Assembly: GCA_964485405.1 (NCBI GenBank)
Contig: CAZAJG010000001.1
Coordinates: 62,001-126,000, forward strand
Direction: 5' to 3'
Length of the DNA stretch: 64,000 nt
From: CAKZNE01 sp964485405
GTDB lineage: Bacteria; Bacteroidota; Bacteroidia; Flavobacteriales; Schleiferiaceae
The notes beneath the pieces are model-generated. The model was not told where the DNA came from and did no database searches. It worked only from the letters and a program-made list of their open reading frames with translations. Positions 51,501-60,678 of the stretch are shown here, one piece after another (positions within the stretch are counted from its first letter, which is position 1; every line of letters starts with the position of its first letter). The position numbers and the translations under genes were made by a program.

Positions 51501-54092
51501 TTACTCTCCAATTTTTCTTTTTATCTCACTCAATTTCATCAGGGCTTCAATCGGAGTTAATGTGTTGATATCCAAATTTTTAACATCTTCACGAATATCC
51601 TCAAGTATGGGATCATCCAATTTAAAGAAACTCAATTGTAAGTCATTAGAAGAATTCTTACTCTTTTTACTATTCTTACTTCTACTATTTTCTAAAGTAT
51701 CTAATATCTGATTTGCTCGATTGATAACCAAACCTGGCATGCCTGCCATTTGAGCTACATGTATACCAAAGCTATGCTCACTACCCCCTGATTTCAGCTT
51801 TCTCATAAAGATTATCTTATCCTGAACCTCCTTAACGCTCACATTAAAGTTTTTGATCCGATCAAAGCTATCTTCCATTTCATTTAACTCATGATAGTGG
51901 GTGGCAAATAGAGTTTTAGGCCTTGTTGGGTGCTCATGTAAAAACTCTGCGATAGACCAAGCTATAGAAATCCCATCATAAGTACTTGTACCTCGACCAA
52001 TCTCATCGAGTAAAACCAAACTTCTATCCGATAGATTGTTTAGAATACTGGCTGTTTCGTTCATTTCCACCATAAAGGTAGATTCCCCTTGACTAATATT
52101 ATCTGAGGCTCCAACGCGTACAAATACCTTATCAATTAAACCGATATCTGCTCTATCAGCGGGCACGTATGCCCCCATTTGCGCCATAATACAGATTAGG
52201 GCTGTTTGCCTAAGTAAGGCAGACTTACCTGACATATTAGGCCCTGTAATCATTAGTATCTGTTGTTGCGTATTGTTCAAATCCGTATTGTTGGATATGT
52301 ACTCATTACCAACACCCAGTTTCTGTTCTATAACCGGATGTCTTCCTTCTTTTATCTCTATTGAAAAGGATTCATTCAGCTCAGGCTTAACATAATTACA
52401 CGCCCTTGCTGAAATAGCAAAAGACAACAAGCAATCCACCTGCGCTAGAACCTGAGCGTTTTGCTGGATTAAAGAGATATATTCCGAACAGTCTTCCACT
52501 AATTCCGCATAAAGCTTTCCTTCTAAGCTCAGTATCCTCTCTTCGGCTCCTAAAATTTTATGTTCATACTCTTTCAATTCCTCTGTTATATAGCGCTCAG
52601 CATTTACCAGAGTTTGTTTCCTTATCCATTCGGGAGGCACTTTATCTTTGTGTGTATTTCTTACTTCCAAGTAATACCCAAATACGTTATTAAAGGCAAT
52701 CTTAAGACTTGGAATACCTGTTTTTCCCGCTTCTCTTTGTTGAATCTCTATCAGCTTATCCTTTCCGGAAGTTTGCAATTCCCTTAACTCGTCTAATTCT
52801 TTAGATATACCATTTTTAATAATGATACCTTTTCCAAGCTGAACGGCTGGTTCTTCTACTAAGCAAGAATTGAGGCGTTCTAACAATTTGGAACAAGGGT
52901 TTAATCGATCTCCAAGTAAGGCGAGCGCCTTGTTATTTTTAGAGGTACAGATTTCCTTCACCTCATTCGCTAGTTCGAGCGCCTTACTCAACTGCTTTAA
53001 CTCTTTAGGGTTAATCTTACTCGTACTTAGCTTGGAAGCTAACCTTTCCAGATCATAAATATTTTCCAGAAGGTGTTTCACATCCCCTTGTAGATCCATA
53101 CTTGACATAAACTCATGCACGGCATTTTGTCTATTCTCAATTTTTGTCAACGACTTTAAAGGCAGCGCTAACCATCTTTTGAGAAGCCTCGCTCCCATTG
53201 GAGAGCTCGTTCTATCTATAACATCTAGTAGAGAGGTTCCTTCCGTGGAATAACTAGTAAATAACTCCAGGTTCCGAACCGTAAACTTATCCATCCAAAC
53301 AAACTCATCTCTTTCAATTCTACTAATGTGAGAGATATGATTTAAACGGTCGTGCCTGGTTTCTTTTAAATAATGAAACACAGCTCCAGCGGCAATTATT
53401 CCAAACGATTTATCCTGAATGCCAAATCCTTTTAAGGTACTTATCTTAAAGTGTTGGGTTAAAATCTCATTTGCATAGTCTTCTTTATAAATCCAATCTT
53501 CGAGCGGAAACGTATAGTGTCTATTTCCAAAAAGTTCATGAAAACGACTCGATTTTGATTTTGAGTAAAGTATTTCGCTTGGATTTAAGCTTTGGATTAG
53601 CTTCTCAATATATTCATGATCACCTTCGGCCAATAAAAATTCTCCAGTGGATATATCACAAAAGCTAACACCCATTTTTGATTTATCAATAAAGACGGAG
53701 GCCAAAAAGTTGTTGCTCTTAGGTTGGAGTACCTGATCGTTTGTTGTTACACCCGGTGTTACGAGTTCAGTAACACCTCGTTTAACAATTTTCTTTGTCA
53801 TCTTCGGGTCTTCCAACTGATCACAAATTGCTACTCTTTGGCCAGCCCTTACCAGCTTAGGCAAATAGGTATCTAAAGAATGGTGCGGAAATCCTGCCAA
53901 TTCAATATGTGATGCAGAGCCATTGGCTCTTTTGGTAAGCACAATTCCAAGAATTTTACTGGTTTTAACAGCGTCTTCACCAAATGTTTCATAGAAGTCT
54001 CCAACTCGAAATAAGAGCAAAGCATTGGGATGTTTTGCCTTAATTTGATTGTATTGCTTCATTAGCGGAGTTTCCGCAGCTTTTTTAGCCAA
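51501..54092 (-). CDS. mutS: DNA mismatch repair ATPase MutS
   Basis: 863 residues. Mismatch-binding FRVGDFYETFGEDA near the N-terminus, lever and clamp regions, then the ATPase with Walker A ITGPNMSGKSALLRQ and Walker B SLVLLDEIGRGTSTYDG. The start is TTG 54090-54092, giving (M)AKKAAETPLMKQYNQ, which matches the family start; an in-frame stop lies two codons upstream. The next Met (MKQYNQ) is residue 11. Confidence 0.95.
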   Translation of the reverse strand: MAKKAAETPLMKQYNQIKAKHPNALLLFRVGDFYETFGEDAVKTSKILGIVLTKRANGSASHIELAGFPHHSLDTYLPKLVRAGQRVAICDQLEDPKMTKKIVKRGVTELVTPGVTTNDQVLQPKSNNFLASVFIDKSKMGVSFCDISTGEFLLAEGDHEYIEKLIQSLNPSEILYSKSKSSRFHELFGNRHYTFPLEDWIYKEDYANEILTQHFKISTLKGFGIQDKSFGIIAAGAVFHYLKETRHDRLNHISHISRIERDEFVWMDKFTVRNLELFTSYSTEGTSLLDVIDRTSSPMGARLLKRWLALPLKSLTKIENRQNAVHEFMSSMDLQGDVKHLLENIYDLERLASKLSTSKINPKELKQLSKALELANEVKEICTSKNNKALALLGDRLNPCSKLLERLNSCLVEEPAVQLGKGIIIKNGISKELDELRELQTSGKDKLIEIQQREAGKTGIPSLKIAFNNVFGYYLEVRNTHKDKVPPEWIRKQTLVNAERYITEELKEYEHKILGAEERILSLEGKLYAELVEDCSEYISLIQQNAQVLAQVDCLLSFAISARACNYVKPELNESFSIEIKEGRHPVIEQKLGVGNEYISNNTDLNNTQQQILMITGPNMSGKSALLRQTALICIMAQMGAYVPADRADIGLIDKVFVRVGASDNISQGESTFMVEMNETASILNNLSDRSLVLLDEIGRGTSTYDGISIAWSIAEFLHEHPTRPKTLFATHYHELNEMEDSFDRIKNFNVSVKEVQDKIIFMRKLKSGGSEHSFGIHVAQMAGMPGLVINRANQILDTLENSRSKNSKKSKNSSNDLQLSFFKLDDPILEDIREDVKNLDINTLTPIEALMKLSEIKRKIGE

Positions 54093-54101
54093 AATTCATT
54101 C

Positions 54102-54109
54102 TATTTTTG
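54102..54109 (+). promoter_or_regulatory. Promoter -7 box for the SpoU methyltransferase
   Basis: TATTTTTG, an exact TAnnTTTG match, 26 bases before the ATG at 54136. Confidence 0.5.
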
Positions 54110-54135
54110 GAGGACTGCTAATATAAAAATAGCCC

Positions 54136-54666
54136 ATGAGAAAGTTGCGAATGAACGAACTAAATAGACTCTCTACAGATGAGTTTCATAAAGCTGAAAA
54201 ATTCCCAATAGCTATTGTCCTAGATAATGTGAGAAGCACGCTCAATGTAGGCTCCGTTTTTAGGACAAGTGATGCTTTTCGTTGTGAAAAAGTATATTTA
54301 TGTGGCCTCACTCCTACCCCTGACAATAGAGAAATGCGTAAAACAGCACTGGGAGGTACGGAATCTGTAAACTGGCAACATTATCCACAAACAACAGAGG
54401 CTGTTGAAGAACTTAAGCAGAAAGGATACACACTCATATCCGTTGAACAGGCAACGGAGTCTGTTTCACTTGAGACTTTTGATTTCACCACTATTCAAAA
54501 GTTAGCTTTTGTTTTTGGTAATGAAGTAAAAGGAGTAGATGAAGAAATAATTAAAGCTTCTGATTATTGTTTAGAAATCCCTCAGTTTGGAACCAAGCAT
54601 TCCTTGAATATATCCGTAAGCACAGGTATTATATTATGGAAAGCTTTGGAAAGTAAAATTTCATAA
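54136..54666 (+). CDS. TrmH/SpoU-family RNA 2'-O-methyltransferase
   Basis: 176 residues, SPOUT class. LDNVRSTLNVGSVFRTSDAF, AFVFGNEVKGVDEEII and IPQFGTKHSLNISVSTGI are the three motifs. Probably methylates a ribose in tRNA or rRNA; the target cannot be read. Divergent from mutS. Confidence 0.88.
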   Translation: MRKLRMNELNRLSTDEFHKAEKFPIAIVLDNVRSTLNVGSVFRTSDAFRCEKVYLCGLTPTPDNREMRKTALGGTESVNWQHYPQTTEAVEELKQKGYTLISVEQATESVSLETFDFTTIQKLAFVFGNEVKGVDEEIIKASDYCLEIPQFGTKHSLNISVSTGIILWKALESKIS

Positions 54667-54676
54667 AAAGAGATTC

Positions 54677-55348
54677 TTAAGCATTCCATGGTTTTTGCAA
54701 CTTAGCAACCAAAACACCGCTTCCTTTAGGATTATTACCCTTATCAGAACCGAGTCGTACATTTGTATATATCCTTCCTTTTTTGACTTGGTTTAAATTC
54801 CTTGCTTCTAAAACTTTATACCCTTCAAAAAAAGTCTCTACAAAATCCCACTTTAAACGCTGTGGTTCTGTTGGAGTAGGCATTCGATGCACATCTACCA
54901 AAAGTAAAAACAAACCACCCGGTTTCAGAACTCTTTGAATCTCTTTGCAGGACCTATTCAAGTCACTTACATGATCTAGAGAATTAAAAGAACATACAAC
55001 ATCAAACTTTTCCTTTTCAAACGGCATATCTTCTACATATGCCTTTACATATGACATTTGGTGTTTGTCTGCTCCCAGTTTCAAATACGAGTCTGCCAAA
55101 GGATCTAAACCATATCTTTCCTTAGCAGACACCGCCCATTCTAAGGAACCCCGTGGCCCACAACCAATATCAAGAATTACTTTTTCTTGGTAGAAATTTT
55201 CACTTAAAGAAAAAAACTGGGTATAGAACTCTTTGTAATGCGCATTACCAAAATCCTTATCGAGCCTTTTCATCATCTTCCAATATCCGAGTTCAGCTTT
55301 TTCCTTCAGCTTTATGGCTATTGGATGTTGAAAGAATCTTGTACTCAT
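54677..55348 (-). CDS. Class I SAM-dependent methyltransferase
   Basis: 223 residues: motif I VILDIGCGPRGSLEWA, motif II LDPLADSYLKL, and KFDVVCSFNSLDHVSD, followed by CKEIQRVLKPGGLFLLLVDV. A Methyltransf_11-type small-molecule methyltransferase; the substrate is unknown. It is convergent with the SpoU methyltransferase gene with a 10-base gap. Confidence 0.82.
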   Translation of the reverse strand: MSTRFFQHPIAIKLKEKAELGYWKMMKRLDKDFGNAHYKEFYTQFFSLSENFYQEKVILDIGCGPRGSLEWAVSAKERYGLDPLADSYLKLGADKHQMSYVKAYVEDMPFEKEKFDVVCSFNSLDHVSDLNRSCKEIQRVLKPGGLFLLLVDVHRMPTPTEPQRLKWDFVETFFEGYKVLEARNLNQVKKGRIYTNVRLGSDKGNNPKGSGVLVAKLQKPWNA

Positions 55349-55395
55349 AAAAAGATTGGTTTATAAATAACAGTGACACTAATAAGGTGCGAAAA

Positions 55396-55423
55396 CAAAA
55401 AGAGGGACTCATTTGAGCCCCTC
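55396..55423 (-). terminator. Terminator after the ompA gene
   Basis: On the minus strand GAGGGGCTCA, loop AA, TGAGTCCCTC then a T-run; a 10-bp stem with a wobble. Confidence 0.75.
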
Positions 55424-55464
55424 TCTTTATTACCTATTTCTTTAGACTAATTTCTTAATCTCAA

Positions 55465-56856
55465 TTATTTTATTACGATATCTGCTCTCCTGTTTACAGA
55501 ATAGTTACCTTTTGCTAGAGGATCGTTCTCGCCACTAGCTTCTGCAGTAAGGCGACTTTCATTCACTCCATACACTTGAACCAGTTTCTTAACAACAGCC
55601 TGAGCTCTTCTCATTGACAAGTTCTTATTGTACTCTTCAGAACCTCTGTTATCTGCATGACCAACAACAGTTACTTTTAAGTCAGGGTTGTTTTTAAGAG
55701 CTAGAGCTATAGTAGCCATTCTTTCTTGGTTTGCTGCAGTAACGCTAGCACTATTGAAAGAGAAGAATACAGAAGGCATAAAACCATTTCCGCCACCTGA
55801 GCTACCTTTAGGTAAAGTCTGCCCTTTAAAGTTAACTAGAGTTCCTGCAGGAGTATTAGGCTCTTTATCCATATAATCTGCAACACCATCGTTATCAGAG
55901 TCAATTGCGCGACCGTTAGCATTTACTTTAGCTCCTTTTGAAGTAAAAGGATCTTCATCCATATAATCAGGAATTCCGTCTTGATCCACATCCGAAGCCT
56001 TTCCGCTTCCATCTACCGTAGCTCCTTCTGGAGTATTGTTTTCTTTATCAAACAAGTTGTTCACACCGTCATTATCATCATCTGTTGTAAGCTTGTCAAA
56101 ATTATTTTTCACCTCTTCAACAGCACTGTACATATCATCCAACGGATTAATGTAGATAACAGAAGATTCCTCCGTTTTACCGTTTCCAAAATTGTAAGAA
56201 ACACCTACGTGAGGGTAAAGAATGATATCGTTACCATTAGTTGTAAACGCTCCTTTAAAACCATCTACTGCATCACCCAAATTGAATCTCACATTAACTC
56301 CAAGATCAAGGTCCCAAGTGCTATTCAAACTCCACTTATAAACTCCCTCTCCTATGATGAATGCTTCAAGTGTACCACCATCAGCTCCCCATTCTTGAAT
56401 GTTTCCATCAAAACCATTAACTTCTGCCTGGCTCGTAGAAAGACCTAAACCAGCCCCAACTAAGAGTGCTTGTTTTCTATCGAAAGATCTTCCGCGCATT
56501 CCTAAGGCACTTACATTACCTACGGCCATTATGGAACCGTCTATGTATGGAGAAATCTCTACTGTTGAAGCTCCATTAGAAGCATTAATTGGACCTAAGG
56601 CTAAGGTTAAATTACCTTTAACACCCAACACGCTATTCAAATACTTGGTAGCATGCAAATTTAAACCTAGGTTGAAATCAAAACCATTATCGGCATCGTA
56701 GCTGGAATGATCCCCTGCAACAAAAATGTCTCCTATGTTAACACCAATAGCCCAATCTTTGTAATTTGAGACATGCGCCTCCGAAAGGGTTCCATCTTGA
56801 GCACTTGCAAACGTAGCGCTAACAGCCAGTAACAACAGTAAACTGTACTTTTTCAT
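55465..56856 (-). CDS. OmpA-family outer-membrane protein with TSP3-type repeats
   Basis: 463 residues: signal peptide (MKKYSLLLLLAVSATFASAQ), a beta-barrel domain (about 25-235), calcium-binding thrombospondin-3-like repeats (about 260-335: DDDNDGVNNLFDKEN, DVDQDGIPDYMDEDP, DSDNDGVADYMDKEP), and a C-terminal OmpA peptidoglycan-binding domain (VTVVGHADNRGSEEYNKNLS, RRAQAVVKKL). It anchors the outer membrane to peptidoglycan. A full -33/-7 promoter and a leader of about 75 bases precede it, fitting a highly expressed gene. Confidence 0.93.
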   Translation of the reverse strand: MKKYSLLLLLAVSATFASAQDGTLSEAHVSNYKDWAIGVNIGDIFVAGDHSSYDADNGFDFNLGLNLHATKYLNSVLGVKGNLTLALGPINASNGASTVEISPYIDGSIMAVGNVSALGMRGRSFDRKQALLVGAGLGLSTSQAEVNGFDGNIQEWGADGGTLEAFIIGEGVYKWSLNSTWDLDLGVNVRFNLGDAVDGFKGAFTTNGNDIILYPHVGVSYNFGNGKTEESSVIYINPLDDMYSAVEEVKNNFDKLTTDDDNDGVNNLFDKENNTPEGATVDGSGKASDVDQDGIPDYMDEDPFTSKGAKVNANGRAIDSDNDGVADYMDKEPNTPAGTLVNFKGQTLPKGSSGGGNGFMPSVFFSFNSASVTAANQERMATIALALKNNPDLKVTVVGHADNRGSEEYNKNLSMRRAQAVVKKLVQVYGVNESRLTAEASGENDPLAKGNYSVNRRADIVIK

Positions 56857-56937
56857 AATCTAATTTTTAGGTAATCTAATATCTGGTTCTATTTGTTTTT
56901 TAAATAACCTGTAAAGTTTTCTATTCGCTTCACGGTG

Positions 56938-56967
56938 CAAAAGTAGCAAATCAACCTTTATAACAAA
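56938..56967 (-). promoter_or_regulatory. Promoter for the ompA gene with -33 and -7 boxes
   Basis: On the minus strand TTTG (56964-56967), an 18-base spacer and TACTTTTG (56938-56945). Both elements match the Bacteroidota consensus; the untranslated leader is about 75 bases. Confidence 0.7.
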
Positions 56968-57006
56968 CAACAAAACATCAAATCTTGGCAACAATTCGAC
57001 AAGAGG

Positions 57007-57627
57007 TTAGTTAAAGGAAATGTTTAGCACTTCTTCAACTTGATTTAATAAGTTTTCAACGTCTTCATTTCTATAGATAAAATCATAGCTATCAGCATTG
57101 ATAATCAAACATTTAGCACCCCATTCTGATTTAATTAAATTCTGGTATCGTTCCCCAATTTCTTGCAAGTAAATAGTGTCCATATTTTTTTCAAAATCTC
57201 TTCCTCGTTGATTTATCTGTTTTACTATAGAATTGAGTGGTCTTTGAAGAAAAACAACCAAGTCTGGCTTCCTCAACTTCTCAGACACCACATGAAAAAA
57301 ATCATTGTAGAGTTTAAGTTCATGCCCCTTTAAATTGTTACCCGCAAACAGTTTACTTTTTACTAAAGTATAATCCGAGACAAAGTGTTCCCTAAAAAGA
57401 TCTTTCGAGGAATTTAACGTTTTACTGAGTTGATGATATCGATCTGCGAGAAACGACATCTCCAATGGAAAGGCATACCTTTCAGGTTGCTCATAAAATT
57501 TTGGCAAAAATGCGTTTTCCTCGAACTCCTCTAAAATCAAACGAGCGTTTAACCGCTCGGAAAGAATTTTAGCCAAGGTAGTTTTTCCAGCACCTATGTT
57601 TCCTTCAATACAAATATATTTACTCAT
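57007..57627 (-). CDS. Deoxynucleoside kinase
   Basis: 206 residues. P-loop EGNIGAGKTTLAKIL, LEEFEENAFLPKFYE, LADRYHQL and the lid RGRDFEKNMD are the deoxyadenosine/deoxyguanosine/thymidine-kinase-like dNK family. Phosphorylates deoxynucleosides in salvage. It overlaps folK by 4 bases (ATGA), so the two are co-translated. In some Bacteroidetes the HPPK and kinase domains are fused; here they are separate. Confidence 0.9.
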   Translation of the reverse strand: MSKYICIEGNIGAGKTTLAKILSERLNARLILEEFEENAFLPKFYEQPERYAFPLEMSFLADRYHQLSKTLNSSKDLFREHFVSDYTLVKSKLFAGNNLKGHELKLYNDFFHVVSEKLRKPDLVVFLQRPLNSIVKQINQRGRDFEKNMDTIYLQEIGERYQNLIKSEWGAKCLIINADSYDFIYRNEDVENLLNQVEEVLNISFN

Positions 57628-58163
57628 AATAGCTTCACTACTCTTAGCGTTTCCTGCAATTCGCTCTTTATTTCATCTATAGACTTCAACAAGATTGGAT
57701 GAATGTAATTCCCCATGATTTCGGAAAGTGGCTCTAACACGAATTCTCGCTCTGACATCCGCGGATGCGGAATAATCAAATCTTTCTCGTTTAAAACCAT
57801 GTTATCAAAAAAGAGTATATCAATATCAATTAATCTAGATATGTATTTACCCTCCTCTTTAAAAACTCTTTCCCGTCCTAATTCTTTTTCCACATTAAGT
57901 ACAAAGTGGAGCAATTCTTTTGCTGTTAATTCTGTGTACAGGCGAATTACTTGATTGAGAAAATCCGGTTCATTTTCCATTCCCCAAGCTTCGGTTTGGT
58001 AAACCGATGACTGGGAGAAAACATCTCCTACCTCTTTTAATTTCTCTTTTGCGTAACTGAAATTTTGCTGAACATTTCCTAAATTACCACCTAATAGGAG
58101 GGTAACGGAATGGTATTGTTGTTTTAATGTCAAGTCTTGGCCTTTCTTTTTTAATATTGCCAT
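57624..58163 (-). CDS. folK: 6-hydroxymethyl-7,8-dihydropterin pyrophosphokinase
   Basis: 179 residues with HPPK marks VTLLLGGNLGNVQQNF, VFSQSSVYQTEAWGM, DFLNQVIRL and the ISRLIDIDILFFDN-PHPRMSEREFVLEPL region (pterin and Mg-ATP binding). It starts MAILKKKGQDLTLKQQ; the first about 17 residues are an extension before the HPPK core. Folate pathway. Upstream is its promoter; divergent from sppA. Confidence 0.93.
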   Translation of the reverse strand: MAILKKKGQDLTLKQQYHSVTLLLGGNLGNVQQNFSYAKEKLKEVGDVFSQSSVYQTEAWGMENEPDFLNQVIRLYTELTAKELLHFVLNVEKELGRERVFKEEGKYISRLIDIDILFFDNMVLNEKDLIIPHPRMSEREFVLEPLSEIMGNYIHPILLKSIDEIKSELQETLRVVKLL

Positions 58164-58176
58164 TAGAATTATTGTG

Positions 58177-58184
58177 CAAAGCTA
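58177..58184 (-). promoter_or_regulatory. Promoter -7 box for folK and the kinase gene
   Basis: The plus strand reads CAAAGCTA, so the minus strand is TAGCTTTG, an exact TAnnTTTG match; leader about 9 bases. Confidence 0.5.
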
Positions 58185-58205
58185 AACATCCCTGAATACA
58201 GAAAA

Positions 58206-59969
58206 ATGAAAAGTTTTTTAAAAATGCTGTTGGCCACTATGGTGGGTATTATCCTCTTGGTTTTCTTAAGCTTCGTTGTATTACTATCTTTTGCTTCATT
58301 GAGCGACACCAAGGTTATTGTTTCGGAAAACTCTATTCTCAAACTCGACTTAAACCGAGTTTTTTATGAACGAGTGGAAGACAATCCTTTTGCATCCATA
58401 AATCCGATTAGTGGTCAAACAAATAACGGCTTGGGCTTAAACCAAATTCGGGAGGTTTTAAAACAAGCAAAATCAGATCCTAAAATCTCTGGAATTTATT
58501 TGAACGGAGGTATTCCAATGGCTGGCCATGCCACCTTAACGGAATTCAGAAACGCTCTTGTTGATTTTAAGGAGAGTGGCAAGTTTATTTTTGGCTACAC
58601 GGAGTTACTTACTCAAAAAGGATTATACATCACCTCCATTGCCGACTCAACTTTGGTCAATCCAGAGGGTTTTGTGGAATGGAAAGGTTTAAGTGCCAGT
58701 GTTTCTTACTATCAAGAAGCACTAAACAAATTGGGCTTAAAACCGGAAGTACTTAGAGCGACAGGCAATAAGTTTAAAAGCGCAGTTGAGCCCTACTTAA
58801 GGCAAACCATGAGTGATGAAAATAGATTACAGCTGGACGCATTGATCGGATCCGTTTGGGGGACTTACCTTGAAGATATAGGAGCCGCTAGAAACATCTC
58901 GAAAGATAATCTCAATGCACTAGCGGATGATTATGCTTTAACCAATCCTGAAATAGCACATAAAAATGGACTGATTGATGGTATCGCCTATTATGATGAA
59001 GTTCTAGATGTTTTAGTTGACAAAACAGGAGCTAAATCAGCTAGAAGATTAAAATTTATTGGCTTTGAAAAATATCGAGCTTCCTATGATACAGACCGAA
59101 GCGGAAGCAGAGATAATAAAATTGCTGTAATTATTGCTCAAGGAGATATTGTAGGAGGAGATGGTGGTGAATACAGCATTGGCAGCGAAAGGATTTCAAA
59201 AGCCATTCGAAAAGCCAGAAATAACGAAGATGTGAAAGCCGTTGTTTTGAGAGTAAACAGCCCCGGAGGCAGCGCTTTAGCTTCTGAAGTTATTTGGCGA
59301 GAAATGGACTTAACCCGTCAGGAAAAGCCTGTAGTGGCCTCTATGGGAGATCTTGCGGCTAGTGGAGGTTACTACATATCTTGTTATGCAGATACCATTG
59401 TAGCTCACCCAAATACCATTACCGGAAGTATTGGAGCTTTTGGTTTATTCATGACTGGTGAAGAGTTGATGCACGATAAATTGGGAATCAATATAGAAAC
59501 GGTATCTACTAATAAATATGGAGATCTTGGAACTTTTGATCGCGCTTTAACCGATAGCGAAAAAGCGATTCTCATTGCTTCGGTAGATAAAATTTATGGC
59601 ACTTTTAAAGAAAGAGTAGCTACCGGAAGAAACATGAGTATTGAAATGGTGGATAGCTTAGGTCAAGGACGTGTTTGGTCTGGAAAAGACGCTTTAGACA
59701 GAGGGCTTGTTGATGTTTTAGGAGGGCTGGATGATGCTATTGAAATTGCGAAAAACATGGCGGGACTAGATGATGATTATTCTGTAGTAGAATATCCAAA
59801 ATTAGAGGACCCTATTGCACGATTAATAAAAGAACTTGGTGGAGACATTGAAACTCGCATGATTAAGAATAAGCTTGGAGAATTTAGTAGATATGTGGAT
59901 CTTCTAGAAAAAACGAAAAGTATGCAAGGCTTTCAAACCAGACTCGAGTACGATCTAGTTATCGATTAA
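58206..59969 (+). CDS. sppA: Signal peptide peptidase SppA, 67K type
   Basis: 587 residues. An N-terminal membrane anchor is followed by two S49 half-domains, as in E. coli SppA. The catalytic Lys/Ser dyad is K191 (GNKFKSAVEPYL) and S386 (DLAASGGYYI). Degrades cleaved signal peptides in the membrane, which fits the many exported proteins here. Head gene of a plus-strand run. Confidence 0.94.
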   Translation: MKSFLKMLLATMVGIILLVFLSFVVLLSFASLSDTKVIVSENSILKLDLNRVFYERVEDNPFASINPISGQTNNGLGLNQIREVLKQAKSDPKISGIYLNGGIPMAGHATLTEFRNALVDFKESGKFIFGYTELLTQKGLYITSIADSTLVNPEGFVEWKGLSASVSYYQEALNKLGLKPEVLRATGNKFKSAVEPYLRQTMSDENRLQLDALIGSVWGTYLEDIGAARNISKDNLNALADDYALTNPEIAHKNGLIDGIAYYDEVLDVLVDKTGAKSARRLKFIGFEKYRASYDTDRSGSRDNKIAVIIAQGDIVGGDGGEYSIGSERISKAIRKARNNEDVKAVVLRVNSPGGSALASEVIWREMDLTRQEKPVVASMGDLAASGGYYISCYADTIVAHPNTITGSIGAFGLFMTGEELMHDKLGINIETVSTNKYGDLGTFDRALTDSEKAILIASVDKIYGTFKERVATGRNMSIEMVDSLGQGRVWSGKDALDRGLVDVLGGLDDAIEIAKNMAGLDDDYSVVEYPKLEDPIARLIKELGGDIETRMIKNKLGEFSRYVDLLEKTKSMQGFQTRLEYDLVID

Positions 59970-59979
59970 TAGAGGTCTA

Positions 59980-60675
59980 TTGAAAAAGAAAAACCTGGTA
60001 AAACAAAAGAAAGAGCAGGCTCGCTTTCTGTACCTTACTTTATCTGCACTTTTTGTTGCGGCCTTGGTTAGCTGTAATCTAATTGCAAATAAGTTTGTAA
60101 CTGTTGATCTCGGTTTTAAAACCTTTGTGGTTTCTGCGGGAGTTCTTCCTTATCCTCTTACGTTTTTAATTACGGATATCTTATCAGAGGTATATGGCAG
60201 AAAGCGTACAAATGCTGTGGTATTTACAGGGCTTTTCGCTTCTCTTTTGGTTCTTCTTATACTATATCTTGGAGGCAGCTTTAACGCCATAGATAGTAGC
60301 CCTGTAAGTGATGATATGTATGGTCAGGTTTTTCAAAATGCCTTTCGCGTCATCGCAGCTTCTATGATAGCCTATATAGTTGCTCAGTTTGTAGATGTGC
60401 GCATATTTCATTTTTGGAAAAAACTAACACATACCAAGCACTTATGGATACGAAACAATTTTTCCACCATGCTTTCTCAACTCTTGGATACAATTCTTGT
60501 AGTTGGAGTCATCTTTTATGGTAAAGAAAGCTTTGGCTTCATTAATGGATTAATTTGGGATGGCTGGTTATTTAAGGTTCTTTTTGCAGCCGTAGATACG
60601 GCAATTATTTACTTAATCATCTACTTTATCCGTAAGCACTTCAATTTTAGAGCCGGAGAAGAACTAGAAATCTGA
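59980..60675 (+). CDS. Queuosine precursor transporter (YhhQ/QPTR)
   Basis: 231 residues, TTG start giving (M)KKKNLVKQKKEQARFLYL. Six to seven membrane segments with SCNLIANKFVTVDLG, LITDILSEVYGRKRTNAVV and the end FINGLIWDGWLFKVLFAAVDT, all typical of the VUT/YhhQ family that imports queuine precursors. It follows sppA by 10 bases. Confidence 0.9.
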   Translation: MKKKNLVKQKKEQARFLYLTLSALFVAALVSCNLIANKFVTVDLGFKTFVVSAGVLPYPLTFLITDILSEVYGRKRTNAVVFTGLFASLLVLLILYLGGSFNAIDSSPVSDDMYGQVFQNAFRVIAASMIAYIVAQFVDVRIFHFWKKLTHTKHLWIRNNFSTMLSQLLDTILVVGVIFYGKESFGFINGLIWDGWLFKVLFAAVDTAIIYLIIYFIRKHFNFRAGEELEI

Positions 60676-60678
60676 TGG